DNA of 64,000 nucleotides from positions 16,871 to 80,870 of the forward strand of contig DATAZU010000038.1 of NCBI GenBank assembly GCA_036271875.1. Direction: 5' to 3'. Below are positions 32,878-41,228 of the stretch, piece after piece. A model generated the notes under the pieces. It worked only from the letters and a program-made list of their open reading frames with translations, was not told where the DNA came from and made no database searches. The translations under genes and the position numbers were made by a program. The number at the start of each line of letters is the position of its first letter. The first letter of the stretch is position 1. The DNA is from Galbitalea sp036271875. GTDB taxonomy: Bacteria > Actinomycetota > Actinomycetes > Actinomycetales > Microbacteriaceae.

Positions 32878-33975
32878 CTACTGAACGCCGTACTGGGTGC
32901 AGAGCGCCTTGTACGAACCGGTGCAGATGTCCGCAACCGAGTCAAAGCCGTCCTTGACGACCGTGGACTCGATGGTGTCGCGGGTAACAGCAACCGGGAC
33001 CAGCAGGAAGGAGGGAACACCGGGGCCGGACGCGCCAGCAACGGTGGTCGGAGCCTTCGGGTGCTTGCCCTCAGCCAGTGCAATTGCGAGCGATGCAGCC
33101 TTCTGCGCCTCAGGCTTGATGGCCTTGTAGACGGACATGAACTGGTCGCCATCGAGGATCGACTGCATACCGGCAACGGTTGCATCCTGCCCGGTCAGCG
33201 CCATGTTCTTCAGGCTGAACTTCGCGGCGTGCGCAGCTGCGATGACGCCACCAGCTGTTCCATCGTTAGCGGCGTAGATGCCCTTGATCTGGCTACCGAA
33301 CTTCGTGAACTGGCTGGCAGCCCAGGTCTGTGCCTGTGCCGGGTCCCAACCGGGTGTCTGGTACTCAGCGAGAACCTTGTAACCGCTGTTGTCGATCACG
33401 GAGTGCGCGCCCTTGGCGAACAGGGTGGCGTTGTTGTCCGTCGGCGATCCATCAATCATCAGGATGCCGGAGCCGGACGGGACGTTTTCCTTCTTCAGCT
33501 GGGCGACGAATGCAGTTCCCTGCAGCACACCGACCTTCTGGTTGTCGAAGGACACGTAGTAGTCCGACTTGCCACCGTCGACGAGACGGTCGTAGTCGAT
33601 GACCGGGACCTTCTTGGCCTTGGCCGCGGTAACGATCGACTGTGCTGCCTCGCCGTCGAACGCATCGAGCACGAGAACGTTCACACCCTGCGCGAGCATG
33701 GCCTGTGCCTGCTGCTGCTGGTTGGAAGCGCTGCCGTTTGCGTCTTCGTAGAGAACAACGGCCTGCGGGTCGTCCTTGGCGATCGCCTGGACGAAGTCGG
33801 GCTGGTCAGCAGCCGCGTAGCGGGCGGTTACGTCATCGGGAAGAAGGAATCCGATCTTGTACGCCTTGCTGTTGGTGGTGGTGCCGGAGCCGCCGCTGGA
33901 GCACGCTGTCAGCGTCCCCGCGGTGAGCAGGAGAGCCGCGGCCGCGACAACAGCTCTCTTGGTGGCGATCTTCAT
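32878..33975 (-). CDS. Sugar ABC transporter substrate-binding lipoprotein (XylF-like)
   Basis: This 365-residue lipoprotein has an N-terminal signal MKIATKRAVVAAAALLLTAG ending in lipobox LTAC. The mature part is a type-I periplasmic sugar-binding fold with KIGFLLPDDVTARY, DAFDGEAAQSIV, VPVIDYDRLV, the ligand region GIYAANDGTAGGVI and ALTGQDATVAGMQ. This pattern (DRL, NDGTAGG, GQDA) is that of D-xylose-binding proteins, so xylose or a similar pentose is the best guess. It is the first gene of the importer operon, under a promoter region containing a 25-bp dyad. Confidence 0.92.
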   Translation of the reverse strand: MKIATKRAVVAAAALLLTAGTLTACSSGGSGTTTNSKAYKIGFLLPDDVTARYAAADQPDFVQAIAKDDPQAVVLYEDANGSASNQQQQAQAMLAQGVNVLVLDAFDGEAAQSIVTAAKAKKVPVIDYDRLVDGGKSDYYVSFDNQKVGVLQGTAFVAQLKKENVPSGSGILMIDGSPTDNNATLFAKGAHSVIDNSGYKVLAEYQTPGWDPAQAQTWAASQFTKFGSQIKGIYAANDGTAGGVIAAAHAAKFSLKNMALTGQDATVAGMQSILDGDQFMSVYKAIKPEAQKAASLAIALAEGKHPKAPTTVAGASGPGVPSFLLVPVAVTRDTIESTVVKDGFDSVADICTGSYKALCTQYGVQ

Positions 33976-34037
33976 TGAATAACCTCCGATTCATGGCACC
34001 CTCATTGGCGCCACGAGGAGCATGTCACCAAATCGAG

Positions 34038-34062
34038 GTTGGCGTCAAGTCTTGAAGCCAAC
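34038..34062. promoter_or_regulatory. 25-bp dyad upstream of the sugar-binding gene (likely ROK operator)
   Basis: GTTGGC (34038-34043) and GCCAAC (34057-34062) flank a centre GTCAAGTCTTGAA that is itself CAAG-T-CTTG symmetric. The whole dyad matches its reverse complement at 22 of 25 positions. It lies between the binding-protein start (33975) and the ROK regulator stop (34112), so it is placed to control the importer. Confidence 0.7.
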
Positions 34063-34111
34063 AGACGAATTGCGTGCCCAAATCGTTAACAAACGACCTC
34101 GGCTACCCGCC

Positions 34112-35293
34112 TTAGAGGGGCGGGTCGTCGGCGCCGAGGTTGCTGCGATCGATCGCGTAGAGGACGGCCCCGCAGAGCTCGGCCCGATCACCGAGTTGGC
34201 TCTGGACGATGTCGGCGACCTTGTCTGAACTCATCACGACCGAGCGTTCGAGGCTGTGCCGCAGCGGTCCGAGCAGCAGCTCGCCCGCGCGAGCCAGTTC
34301 TCCGCCGACGACGATTCTCTCCGGCGCAATAAGGTTGCACAGATTCGCGGCCGCGATTCCGATGTGGCGGCCGGCATCCGCAATCGCTCGGATGCAGATC
34401 GGATCGCCCGCGATCGCATGGACAACGACGTCCGTGAGTTTCTGTGGGCCGTTGCCCTCGCGGAGTCCCTCGAGGATGGCTGGTCCCCCGGCGATCGCTT
34501 CGAGGCATCCACGGTTTCCGCACCGGCACAGTGGGCCGTGTTCGTCGATCGTCATGTGGCCGAACTCGCCAGCGGCGCTCTCAAAACCGCGATAAACCGC
34601 GCCATTCAGCACAAGTCCGGAGCCGATCCCCTGGCCGACCCGGAGATAGACCGCGTTCGATCGTCCTCGGGCGGCGCCCATCCGGAACTCTGCCAGGGCG
34701 CCCAGATTGGCTTCATTGTCGACAAAGACGGGACGTTTTATGCGGCGATGCATGAGGTCGGCGATGGAGACGCCATCCCATCCGCGCATCAAACCGGACC
34801 TCGAAATCTCGCCACTTCGGGCATCAACCGGCGCGGGAAGTGCGATTCCGACGGCCAGTATCTCGTCCATGGTTGCGTCGACCGAGTCGAGCATGTCAGC
34901 GATGAGCTGGGTCACTTTGTCGAGTTCGTTGTCCGCTCGATGGTCTTTTGCGAGCGGCATATTGTGCTCGGCGACGACCGTGTTGGCGACGTCGGCGAGC
35001 GCAATGCGCATGTGCCTGGTCGAAATATGTACCCCGGCGACGAGGCCGAGAGCTCGCGCCAGCGTCACGTGCTGAGCCCGACGACCACTGCGAGTGGTCA
35101 TCGTGGTGTGCAGCACCTCGGATGCCGTGAGCTCCTTGACGATGTTCGACACCGTCGCAGGAGACAGACCTGTCGCCCCGGCGAGCTCCACCTGCGTCAA
35201 ACCACCGTGCCTTTTGACCGCATCGATGATGCGTGCTCGGTTGGCTTCACGAAGTGAAGTCTGCGACCCCGGCGTCGCCCGCGTGATACTCAC
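34112..35293 (-). CDS. ROK-family transcriptional repressor (XylR-like)
   Basis: This 393-residue regulator has an N-terminal winged helix (RIIDAVKRHGGLTQVELAGA then TGLSPATVSNIVKEL). The sugar-kinase-like ROK domain has VGIALPAPVDARSG, VDNEANLGALAEFR, GQGIGSGLVLNG, EFGHMTIDEHG and the zinc motif CRCGNRGCLEAIA. ROK repressors respond to the sugar their operon handles, so it probably controls the XylFGH-type genes just downstream on the same strand. The zinc-binding residues are intact. Confidence 0.93.
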   Translation of the reverse strand: MSITRATPGSQTSLREANRARIIDAVKRHGGLTQVELAGATGLSPATVSNIVKELTASEVLHTTMTTRSGRRAQHVTLARALGLVAGVHISTRHMRIALADVANTVVAEHNMPLAKDHRADNELDKVTQLIADMLDSVDATMDEILAVGIALPAPVDARSGEISRSGLMRGWDGVSIADLMHRRIKRPVFVDNEANLGALAEFRMGAARGRSNAVYLRVGQGIGSGLVLNGAVYRGFESAAGEFGHMTIDEHGPLCRCGNRGCLEAIAGGPAILEGLREGNGPQKLTDVVVHAIAGDPICIRAIADAGRHIGIAAANLCNLIAPERIVVGGELARAGELLLGPLRHSLERSVVMSSDKVADIVQSQLGDRAELCGAVLYAIDRSNLGADDPPL

Positions 35294-35387
35294 GGATTGA
35301 AAGATACACGGGGTTCATTAATTGGCAAGCCGCCGGTACATCCGGGAACGGCCGGATGACGCGCGTGCGCTTTCGTGCGGCCAGCCC

Positions 35388-35507
35388 ACACTGACCGGCT
35401 CAAGCCGGTCGCGCTCCGCGACAGCGGAGCCTTCTCACCGCCTCGTTTCCCGTGCCGGAAACCGACACTGACCGGCTCAAGCCGGTCGCGCTCCGCGACA
35501 GCGGAGC
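35388..35507. repeat. Two identical 43-bp direct repeats beside tRNA-Gln
   Basis: The 43 bp at 35388-35430 recur exactly at 35465-35507. Each contains the palindrome GACCGGCTCAAGCCGGTC and the stem GCTCCGCGACAGCGGAGC. They are 77 bp apart and lie between the ROK gene start and the tRNA terminator. Function is not known. Confidence 0.85.
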
Positions 35508-35542
35508 AAGAAAAAGGGCGCATCGGCGCCCTTTTTCTTGCT
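35505..35542. terminator. Terminator of tRNA-Gln
   Basis: A 17-bp perfect stem (35505-35521 with 35526-35542) and a 4-nt loop follow the tRNA 3' end on the minus strand. On that strand the downstream arm is GCGCCCTTTTTCTTGCT, so a U-run lies in the stem, as in strong intrinsic terminators. The complementary A-run would also work on the plus strand. Confidence 0.9.
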
Positions 35543-35613
35543 CCGCCCCCAGGATTCGAACCTGGACCTAACAGCTCCAAAGGCTGTCGTGCTGCCGGTT
35601 ACACCAAGGCGGA
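35541..35613 (-). tRNA. tRNA-Gln (anticodon TTG)
   Basis: The minus strand starts TCCGCCTTGGTGTAACCGG, has an anticodon stem-loop ACAGC-CTTTGGA-GCTGT with anticodon TTG, and a T-arm CCAGGTTCGAATCCTGG. The acceptor arms TCCGCC and GGCGGA pair, with G as discriminator base. CCA is not encoded. A perfect hairpin terminator follows directly. It reads CAA codons and, by wobble, CAG. Confidence 0.95.
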
Positions 35614-35696
35614 CCGCACCGCTTCACCGGTGGCCAAGCGCGCCGGTCAATTCTGCCAGATCCCCGCTCGGACGACGCTCACTCCCCCCTCGCCCC

Positions 35697-35788
35697 GCGT
35701 AACTCATGCAGAATTTGGCGCACGAGGGCTCGACCCGCGAGTTTCCGGGGTCGAATACTGATCTGCGCAAATTCTGCATGAGTTACGC
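35697..35788. repeat. Long-arm palindrome, GTAACTCATGC family, copy 2
   Basis: GCGTAACTCATGCAGAATTT (from 35697) pairs with AAATTCTGCATGAGTTACGC (to 35788); with the next inner bases the stem reaches about 25 bp with one bulge. The centre contains CGCGAGTTTCCGGGG, matching the copy at 16011-16110. It lies between tRNA-Gln and a MarR gene that point away from each other, so it is not placed as a terminator. Confidence 0.85.
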
Positions 35789-35857
35789 GCAGAGGCAGGC
35801 GGATAGGCCGCCAGCCGATAGGCCGCCGACGGATGCGGCGGCCAGCGATAATGGAGG

Positions 35858-36349
35858 ATGCCTGCAAACGACGAAGTGGATCGCATCGTCGAAGCCTGGG
35901 AACGCGAACGTCCCGACCTCGACTTCGCGCCGCTGCAGGTTCTCAGCCGGGTTGGCCGCCTTGCCCGCCATCTCGAACGGGCGAGAAGAACCGCATTCGC
36001 GGCATCCGACCTTGAGCTCTGGGAGTTCGACGTACTCTCTGCGCTTCGGCGCGAGGGGAAGCCTTACCAGCTCAGCCCCAAGGCGCTTCTGCAGCAGACC
36101 CTCGTCTCGAGCGGAACGATGACGAACCGAATCGACCGGCTGGTAGAGCGTGGGCTGGTCGAGCGACGCACCGACCCGAATGACGGTCGGGGCATCCTCG
36201 TTGTGATGACCGAGCCGGGGCGCGACCGCGTCGATTCGGCGATCGCCCTGCTGCTCGAGGGCGAATCCGAGCTGCTGGATGGTCTATCCGGCGTCGATCG
36301 CGAGCGGCTGAGTGCACTGCTGCGCAAGCTGAGCCTCGATTTCGACTAG
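35858..36349 (+). CDS. MarR-family transcriptional regulator
   Basis: This 163-residue MarR regulator has DLELWEFDVLSALRREGKPY, the recognition region QQTLVSSGTMTNRIDRL, VERGLVERRTDPNDGRG with the wing, and a helical C-terminus for dimerisation. GATAAT at 35847-35852 ends five bases before the ATG, so it is probably leaderless, even though GGAGG abuts the start too closely to work as a normal site. Its stop overlaps the end of the convergent ABC-F gene by 4 nt. Its target is not evident. Confidence 0.9.
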   Translation: MPANDEVDRIVEAWERERPDLDFAPLQVLSRVGRLARHLERARRTAFAASDLELWEFDVLSALRREGKPYQLSPKALLQQTLVSSGTMTNRIDRLVERGLVERRTDPNDGRGILVVMTEPGRDRVDSAIALLLEGESELLDGLSGVDRERLSALLRKLSLDFD

Positions 36350-38223
36350 GTCCCGAGAAGTTCGCCCAGTTCCAGCCAGCGGAACTCGACCTCGTCCAGC
36401 TGCGACTGCATCGTGCCGAGTTCGGTGGACAGCCCGCCGAGCCCGACGTAGTCGGACTGGTCGTGCTCGGCCATCCGCAGGTGCACATCTGCAATCTGGC
36501 CCTGCAGCTTTTCGATCTTGCGGCCCGCTGCCGCGTACTCCTTCTCGGCGTTACGTAGTTCTGCGCCCTTGAGTTTCGGCGTGACCGGCCCTTCGACAGG
36601 CTCAGGGACCGAACTCTGCCCAGGGACCGAACTCTGCCCAGGGACTCGGGCGGCCGACGCAGGCGCGACCGCCTTCGCGACCGCCTTCGACCGCAGCTCG
36701 AGGTACTGCTCGACGCCTCGCGGCAGGTGCCGGAAGTGTCCGTCGAGCACCGCGTACTGCTGGTCGGTGACCCGCTCAATGAGGTAGCGATCGTGCGAGA
36801 CGACAAGCAGAGTGCCCGCGAAGGAGTCGAGGAGATCTTCGATTGCGGCGAGCATGTCGGTGTCGAGGTCGTTGGTCGGCTCGTCGAGGATGAGCACGTT
36901 TGGCTCATCGAGGATGATCAGCAGCAGCTGCAGCCGCCGCTTCTGCCCACCGGAGAGCTCTTTTACCCGGGTGGCCATCTGCGCGCTCGAGAAGCCAACC
37001 CCTTCGAGCAGCTGGGACGGCGTGAGCTCCTTGCCGCCCGAAACATACGTGCTCTTCTGGCGCTTGAGAACGTCGCTCACCCGGTCTTCCCAGACGTCTT
37101 CGAGCTCGGCGAGCTGCTGCGTGAGGAATGAGATCTTGATCGTCTTCCCGCGCTTGACCTTGCCCGCGGTTGGCTGCACCTCGCCGGACACGAGTCCGAG
37201 CAGAGTGCTCTTACCCGCGCCGTTGACGCCGAGGATGCCCGTGCGCTCCCCCGGGGCGATGAGCCAGGTGACATCCTTGAGCACGAGCTTTTGCGCTGGT
37301 GGCCCCTCGACAGGCTCCGGCACCGAGGTATCCGGGTAGCTGACGCTGACATCGACGATGTCGACGACATCCTTGCCGAGACGCTGCATGGCCATCGCGG
37401 CGAGCGAAACCGTGTCGCGCGGAGGCGGCTCATTTTCGATGAGTTCGTAGGCCGCGTCCATCCTGAATTTGGGCTTGGTGGAACGTGCCGGAGCGCCGCG
37501 ACGCAACCAGGCCAACTCCTTGCGCATCAGGTTCTGGCGTTTCGCCTCGGATGCTGCGGCCATTCGATCGCGCTCGACACGCTGCAGGATGTAGGCGGCA
37601 TACCCGCCCTCAAACGGCTCGATGATGCGGTCGTGCACCTCCCAGGTGTCTGTGCAGATCTCGTCGAGGAACCACCGATCGTGGGTCACGACGATGAGGC
37701 CGCCGGCGTTCGCGGACCAGCGCCGCTTCAGGTGAGCCGCGAGCCAGGCGATGCCCTCGACATCCAAATGGTTGGTCGGCTCGTCGAGAAACAGGATGTC
37801 CCAGTCGCCGACCAGGAGCGCCGCGAGCGCAACTCGGCGACGCTGGCCGCCGCTTAGGTCACCGATGCGGGAGTCCCACGGGATGCCGCCGACCAGACCC
37901 TCGATGACGTCGCGAACCCGACCGTCACCCGCCCACTCGTGCTCGTCGCGGTCACCGACAATTGTGTGGCTGACCAGCTCTTCGTCGGGAAGGTCGTCGG
38001 CCTGGTCCAGCATCCCGAGCGTGACGCCCCCTCGTCTGGTTACCCGTCCTTCGTCGGGCTGCATGCGCCCGGAAAGCAGCCGCAGCAGACTCGACTTGCC
38101 ATCGCCATTGCGGCCAACAACACCGATGCGCTGGCCCTCATCGAGCCCGATTGTGACGCTGTCAAAGACGACCCGCGTCGGGTATTCGAGGTGGAGGTTT
38201 TCGGCTCCGAGCAGATGCGCCAT
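36346..38223 (-). CDS. ABC-F family ATPase
   Basis: This 625-residue protein has two ABC domains in tandem and no membrane segments, the ABC-F layout of ribosome-associated translation factors (EttA/Uup-like). The first domain has GVVGRNGDGKSSLL, LSGGQ (GDLSGGQRRRVALAALL) and LFLDEPTNHLD. The second has LGVNGAGKSTLLGL, ELSGGQKRRLQL and LILDEPTNDLD. Two in-frame insertions come from the dispersed repeat: PDTSVPEPVEGPP before the second domain, and VPGQSSVPGQSSVPEPVEGP in the C-terminal extension. The C-terminus is a predicted coiled coil. Which ribosomal function it serves is not certain. Confidence 0.92.
   Translation of the reverse strand: MAHLLGAENLHLEYPTRVVFDSVTIGLDEGQRIGVVGRNGDGKSSLLRLLSGRMQPDEGRVTRRGGVTLGMLDQADDLPDEELVSHTIVGDRDEHEWAGDGRVRDVIEGLVGGIPWDSRIGDLSGGQRRRVALAALLVGDWDILFLDEPTNHLDVEGIAWLAAHLKRRWSANAGGLIVVTHDRWFLDEICTDTWEVHDRIIEPFEGGYAAYILQRVERDRMAAASEAKRQNLMRKELAWLRRGAPARSTKPKFRMDAAYELIENEPPPRDTVSLAAMAMQRLGKDVVDIVDVSVSYPDTSVPEPVEGPPAQKLVLKDVTWLIAPGERTGILGVNGAGKSTLLGLVSGEVQPTAGKVKRGKTIKISFLTQQLAELEDVWEDRVSDVLKRQKSTYVSGGKELTPSQLLEGVGFSSAQMATRVKELSGGQKRRLQLLLIILDEPNVLILDEPTNDLDTDMLAAIEDLLDSFAGTLLVVSHDRYLIERVTDQQYAVLDGHFRHLPRGVEQYLELRSKAVAKAVAPASAARVPGQSSVPGQSSVPEPVEGPVTPKLKGAELRNAEKEYAAAGRKIEKLQGQIADVHLRMAEHDQSDYVGLGGLSTELGTMQSQLDEVEFRWLELGELLGT
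36587..36649. repeat. Dispersed repeat with two 18-bp units in ABC-F gene
   Basis: The core GGCCCTTCGACAGGCTCAGG is followed by two identical 18-bp units CCGAACTCTGCCCAGGGA. On the coding strand this is VPGQSSVPGQSSVPEPVEGP, in the C-terminal linker. Confidence 0.88.
37301..37324. repeat. Dispersed repeat in ABC-F gene linker
   Basis: GGCCCCTCGACAGGCTCCGG (37301-37320) is a slightly diverged core copy. It codes PEPVEGP in the linker ahead of the second ATPase domain. Confidence 0.75.
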
Positions 38224-38252
38224 AAGTGTCCGAGCCTACCGGCCTCGGGTGA

Positions 38253-38342
38253 CACCTGTTGTGCAGGTACTCGCGGCCGAAATGCTCGCGGATCCCAGTA
38301 CTTGTGCGGACGAAGTGCCGCAATACCTGCACAACGAGGGTG
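38253..38342. repeat. Long-arm palindrome, CACCTGTTGTGCAGGT family, copy 2
   Basis: CACCTGTTGTGCAGGTACTC (from 38253) pairs with the region ATACCTGCACAACGAGGGTG (38323-38342) over roughly 16 bp with a bulge. The centre contains ACTTGTGCGGACGAAG, related to the copy at 28070-28157. It lies between ispE and the ABC-F gene, both leftward. Confidence 0.75.
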
Positions 38343-38376
38343 GCGGATATGACCGGGGCGCGGTGGATGCCCGGTG

Positions 38377-39312
38377 CTACAGATTGACCAGCCGGGCACC
38401 GTGCACCGGGCCGATGACGCGGACCACATTGAGGCGGGCGGCGCTGAGGGCGATTTGGAGTTCTAGCGCGTTGTCGAGGTCCGCGGTAAGGAACGCAATG
38501 GTCGGCCCCGATCCGGAAATGATGCCGGCCAGCGCGCCATTTTCCTCACCGAGCTCCAGGACGGATGCCAGCGACGGCTCCAGGTGCAGCGCCGGCGCCT
38601 GCAAGTCGTTGTAGAGCGTCTCCGACAGCATGTGCGGGTCTCCCGCGCGCAGCGCCTGCAGCACATTTGCGTCGACAAAGGGCTGAGGATCGGCGGGGAA
38701 AATGTCCTGAGAGTGTCGATCGCGGTGCTTGTCGAGCTCGCTATAGACCGCGGGCGTCGAGAGTCCGAAGTCGGCCATCGCGAGCACCCACTGAAACTGT
38801 CCCTGGGCGAGCGCGGGGCTCAGCTGGTCGCCTCGGCCGGTACCGATTGCGGTTCCACCCGTGAACGCAAACGGCACATCCGCGCCGAGTTCGGTCGCGA
38901 GCGCGAGCATGTCTTCGCGCGAAAGCTCGGTTCCCCACAGCTCGTCGCAGGCGAGTAGCGTGGCCGCGGCATCCGCTGATCCGCCGCCCATCCCGCCGGT
39001 GACGGGAACATGTTTACCGATCTCGATGCGCGCGCCACCGCGGTATCCGGTGCGACGCGCGAGCAGCCGAGCGGCCTTGATCGCAATGTTCGAACCGTCG
39101 GTCGGCACCCGCGACAGCTCGACCGTGCCGGCGACCTCGACCGAGAAATCATCGGCCGGGTATACCCGGACCTCCTCGTACAGCGAGACCGCCTGGTACG
39201 CGATCGCGACATCGTGGTATCCATCGTCCAGCAGCGCCCCGACTTTAAGGAAGACGTTGATCTTCCCGGGCGCCTTCGCATGCACCATTGCTGGGCTGGC
39301 CGCGGAGGTCAT
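38377..39312 (-). CDS. ispE: 4-diphosphocytidyl-2-C-methyl-D-erythritol kinase
   Basis: IspE is the GHMP kinase that phosphorylates CDP-methylerythritol in the MEP isoprenoid pathway. It has AKAPGKINVFLKVG at the N-terminus, the GHMP loop PVTGGMGGGSADAAATL, GADVPFAFTGGTAIGTGRG and the C-terminal GSGPTIAFL. The length of 311 is normal. It usually follows rsmA in actinobacteria; here a quinone oxidoreductase gene is interposed. Confidence 0.95.
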   Translation of the reverse strand: MTSAASPAMVHAKAPGKINVFLKVGALLDDGYHDVAIAYQAVSLYEEVRVYPADDFSVEVAGTVELSRVPTDGSNIAIKAARLLARRTGYRGGARIEIGKHVPVTGGMGGGSADAAATLLACDELWGTELSREDMLALATELGADVPFAFTGGTAIGTGRGDQLSPALAQGQFQWVLAMADFGLSTPAVYSELDKHRDRHSQDIFPADPQPFVDANVLQALRAGDPHMLSETLYNDLQAPALHLEPSLASVLELGEENGALAGIISGSGPTIAFLTADLDNALELQIALSAARLNVVRVIGPVHGARLVNL

Positions 39313-39378
39313 ACACCCAACCTAGCGCGGGCCCGTTAGCGGTATTGCCACTGATTAGATCTGAGGATTAATTCTTTG

Positions 39379-40353
39379 TTAAACCGACAGCAGGATCTTG
39401 CCGATGTGATCGCCGGACTCCATCCGCCGGTGGGCTTCGGCCGCATCCGCGAGCGCGAACACCGTATCGATGACCGGATGGGCGACGCCGCGCGCAAATA
39501 GCGGCATCACGTGCCGCTCGACCGCAGCGACGATCGCAACCCGTTCCTCGAGCGGGCGGGCACGCAGGGTAGAGGCGACAATGCGTCCGCGCTTCCGCAT
39601 CAGGACTCCGATGTCGAACCTGCCCTCCGACCCGCTCAGGTTCGAGATGAGGGCGACCGTGCCGCCCGTGCTGAGCACTTCGACGTTGCGTGCGAGGTAG
39701 TCGCCGCCGACCATGTCGAGCACGACATCGACCCCGCGTCCGTCCATCTTGTGAGCGATGATCTCAGCGAAATCCGCGTCGCGGTAGTTGATGCCCACTG
39801 CGCCGAGGCTCTCGCAGAAGTCGACCTTCGCGGCGGATCCGGCCGTTGCGAACACGGGATTCCCCAACGCGACCGCGAGCTGGATGGCCATCGAGCCGAT
39901 ACCGCTCGATCCCCCCTGTACCAACAGGCTCTTGCCGGGCTCCAGCCCCGCCGTCAGGTAGACATTCGCATACGCGGTGCAGGCCGCCTCGGGGATGCCC
40001 GCTGCGGCAACGAGGTCGAGGTTGTCCGGTACCGAGAGCAGAAGTCCCTCATCCACGACCGCACGCTCCGCGTAACCACCGCCGGATACCAGCGCACACA
40101 CCCGGTCGCCTGCCTTCCAGCGACTCACCGCGCTCCCGATGTCGAGCACCGTGCCAGACAGCTCCATCCCGGGCCAGTCTGGCGCGCCGACAGGCGGCGG
40201 GTAGTGCCCTTCCCGCTGCATCAGGTCGGCGCGATTAAGACCGGCTCCGGCGACGGCGATCAGAACATCCTTCGGACCGACCTCCGGCTGGGGAATGTCG
40301 GCGAGGGTCAAAACCTCAGGGCCGCCGAATCGCGGGAGCGTGACTGCGAGCAT
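39379..40353 (-). CDS. NAD(P)H-quinone oxidoreductase (MDR superfamily, PIG3-like)
   Basis: This 324-residue medium-chain dehydrogenase has no catalytic zinc cysteines. Key segments are GAGLNRADLMQREGHYPPP, PDWPGMELSGTV, GDRVCALVSGGGYAE, the nucleotide loop VQGGSSGIGSMAIQLA and the C-terminal SGDHIGKILLSV. This is the quinone-oxidoreductase/PIG3 group that reduces quinones with NADPH. It interrupts the usual rsmA-ispE pair and is read in the same direction, so it may be cotranscribed. The physiological substrate is not clear. Confidence 0.92.
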   Translation of the reverse strand: MLAVTLPRFGGPEVLTLADIPQPEVGPKDVLIAVAGAGLNRADLMQREGHYPPPVGAPDWPGMELSGTVLDIGSAVSRWKAGDRVCALVSGGGYAERAVVDEGLLLSVPDNLDLVAAAGIPEAACTAYANVYLTAGLEPGKSLLVQGGSSGIGSMAIQLAVALGNPVFATAGSAAKVDFCESLGAVGINYRDADFAEIIAHKMDGRGVDVVLDMVGGDYLARNVEVLSTGGTVALISNLSGSEGRFDIGVLMRKRGRIVASTLRARPLEERVAIVAAVERHVMPLFARGVAHPVIDTVFALADAAEAHRRMESGDHIGKILLSV

Positions 40354-40375
40354 CCCTTGACGCTACCCGTAGCCG

Positions 40376-41203
40376 TCAGGCTCGCGCGATGCTTAGGAAC
40401 TCCAGCACGGTCAACTCTTCGCCTCGCGCGGTCGGAGCGAGGCCGGCTGCCTCGATGCGAGCGGATGCTGCTGCCGAGTCCCCGAGGACTACGCTCAGCG
40501 CCTGGCGAAGCATCTTCCGACGCTGCTGGAACGCGGCGTCGATGAGGGCGAAGGTCGCTATCCGCTCGGACTCCGACCCCGGGGGGTCATGTCGCGTGAA
40601 GGCAACAAGCACGGAATCGACGTTCGGCACCGGCCAGAAAACCTGCCGGGAGACATTCCCCGCGAGCCGGAAGTCGCCGTACCACGCGGCCTTCGCACTT
40701 GGGCTCCCGTATATCTTGGATCCCGGCGGGGCAGCCAACCGCTGGCCGACCTCGGACTGCACCATGACGAGACCGCTCTCTATGCGCTCGAAGTGTTCGA
40801 GAAAGTGCAGCAGCACGGGAACGGACACGTTGTACGGCAGGTTCGCGACGAGCACAGACGGCGCGGGATCGAGGGCGGTGATCGACAGCGCGTCAGCGGT
40901 GACGACGGTGAGATCCGCCCCCGGCGCGAGCGCCTCAACCGTCAGCGGCAACTGCGTCGCCAGTCGCTTGTCGATCTCGACCGCGACGACGGATGCCCCG
41001 GTCTCTAGCAGGCCGAGCGTCAGGCTCCCCAGTCCCGGGCCGACTTCGACCACGGTCATCCCCGCTGTTACTGCGGCGATGCGCACGATTCGGCGCACGG
41101 TGTTCGCGTCGATGACGAAGTTCTGTCCGAGCTTCTTGGTCGGCTGGATGCCCAGGAGTTCGGCGAGGTCGCGGATCTCGGCCGGGCCGAGTAAGGGTGG
41201 CAT
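40376..41203 (-). CDS. rsmA: 16S rRNA (adenine1518-N6/adenine1519-N6)-dimethyltransferase
   Basis: RsmA (KsgA) dimethylates two adjacent adenines near the 3' end of 16S rRNA late in 30S assembly, using SAM. It shows KKLGQNFVIDANTVRRIV, SAM loop VEVGPGLGSLTLGLLE, the acidic VAVEIDKRLA, catalytic motif NLPYNVSVP and FWPVPNVDSVLV. The length of 275 is normal. It follows tatD on the same strand, with only a copy of the dispersed repeat at the tatD stop between them. Confidence 0.96.
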   Translation of the reverse strand: MPPLLGPAEIRDLAELLGIQPTKKLGQNFVIDANTVRRIVRIAAVTAGMTVVEVGPGLGSLTLGLLETGASVVAVEIDKRLATQLPLTVEALAPGADLTVVTADALSITALDPAPSVLVANLPYNVSVPVLLHFLEHFERIESGLVMVQSEVGQRLAAPPGSKIYGSPSAKAAWYGDFRLAGNVSRQVFWPVPNVDSVLVAFTRHDPPGSESERIATFALIDAAFQQRRKMLRQALSVVLGDSAAASARIEAAGLAPTARGEELTVLEFLSIARA

Positions 41204-41207
41204 GGTC

Positions 41208-41228
41208 GCTGAGGCTCTCGAAGGGTCA
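41208..41228. repeat. Dispersed repeat at the tatD stop codon
   Basis: GCTGAGGCTCTCGAAGGGTC (41208-41227) is a core copy with its end at the tatD stop codon (41226-41228). Its position mirrors the copy that ends mfd. Confidence 0.7.

Noticed and set aside
35388..35613. tRNA-associated integrated element with attL/attR
   Set aside because: The direct repeats do not duplicate the tRNA 3' end and no integrase or phage genes are present, so I keep them as plain repeats.
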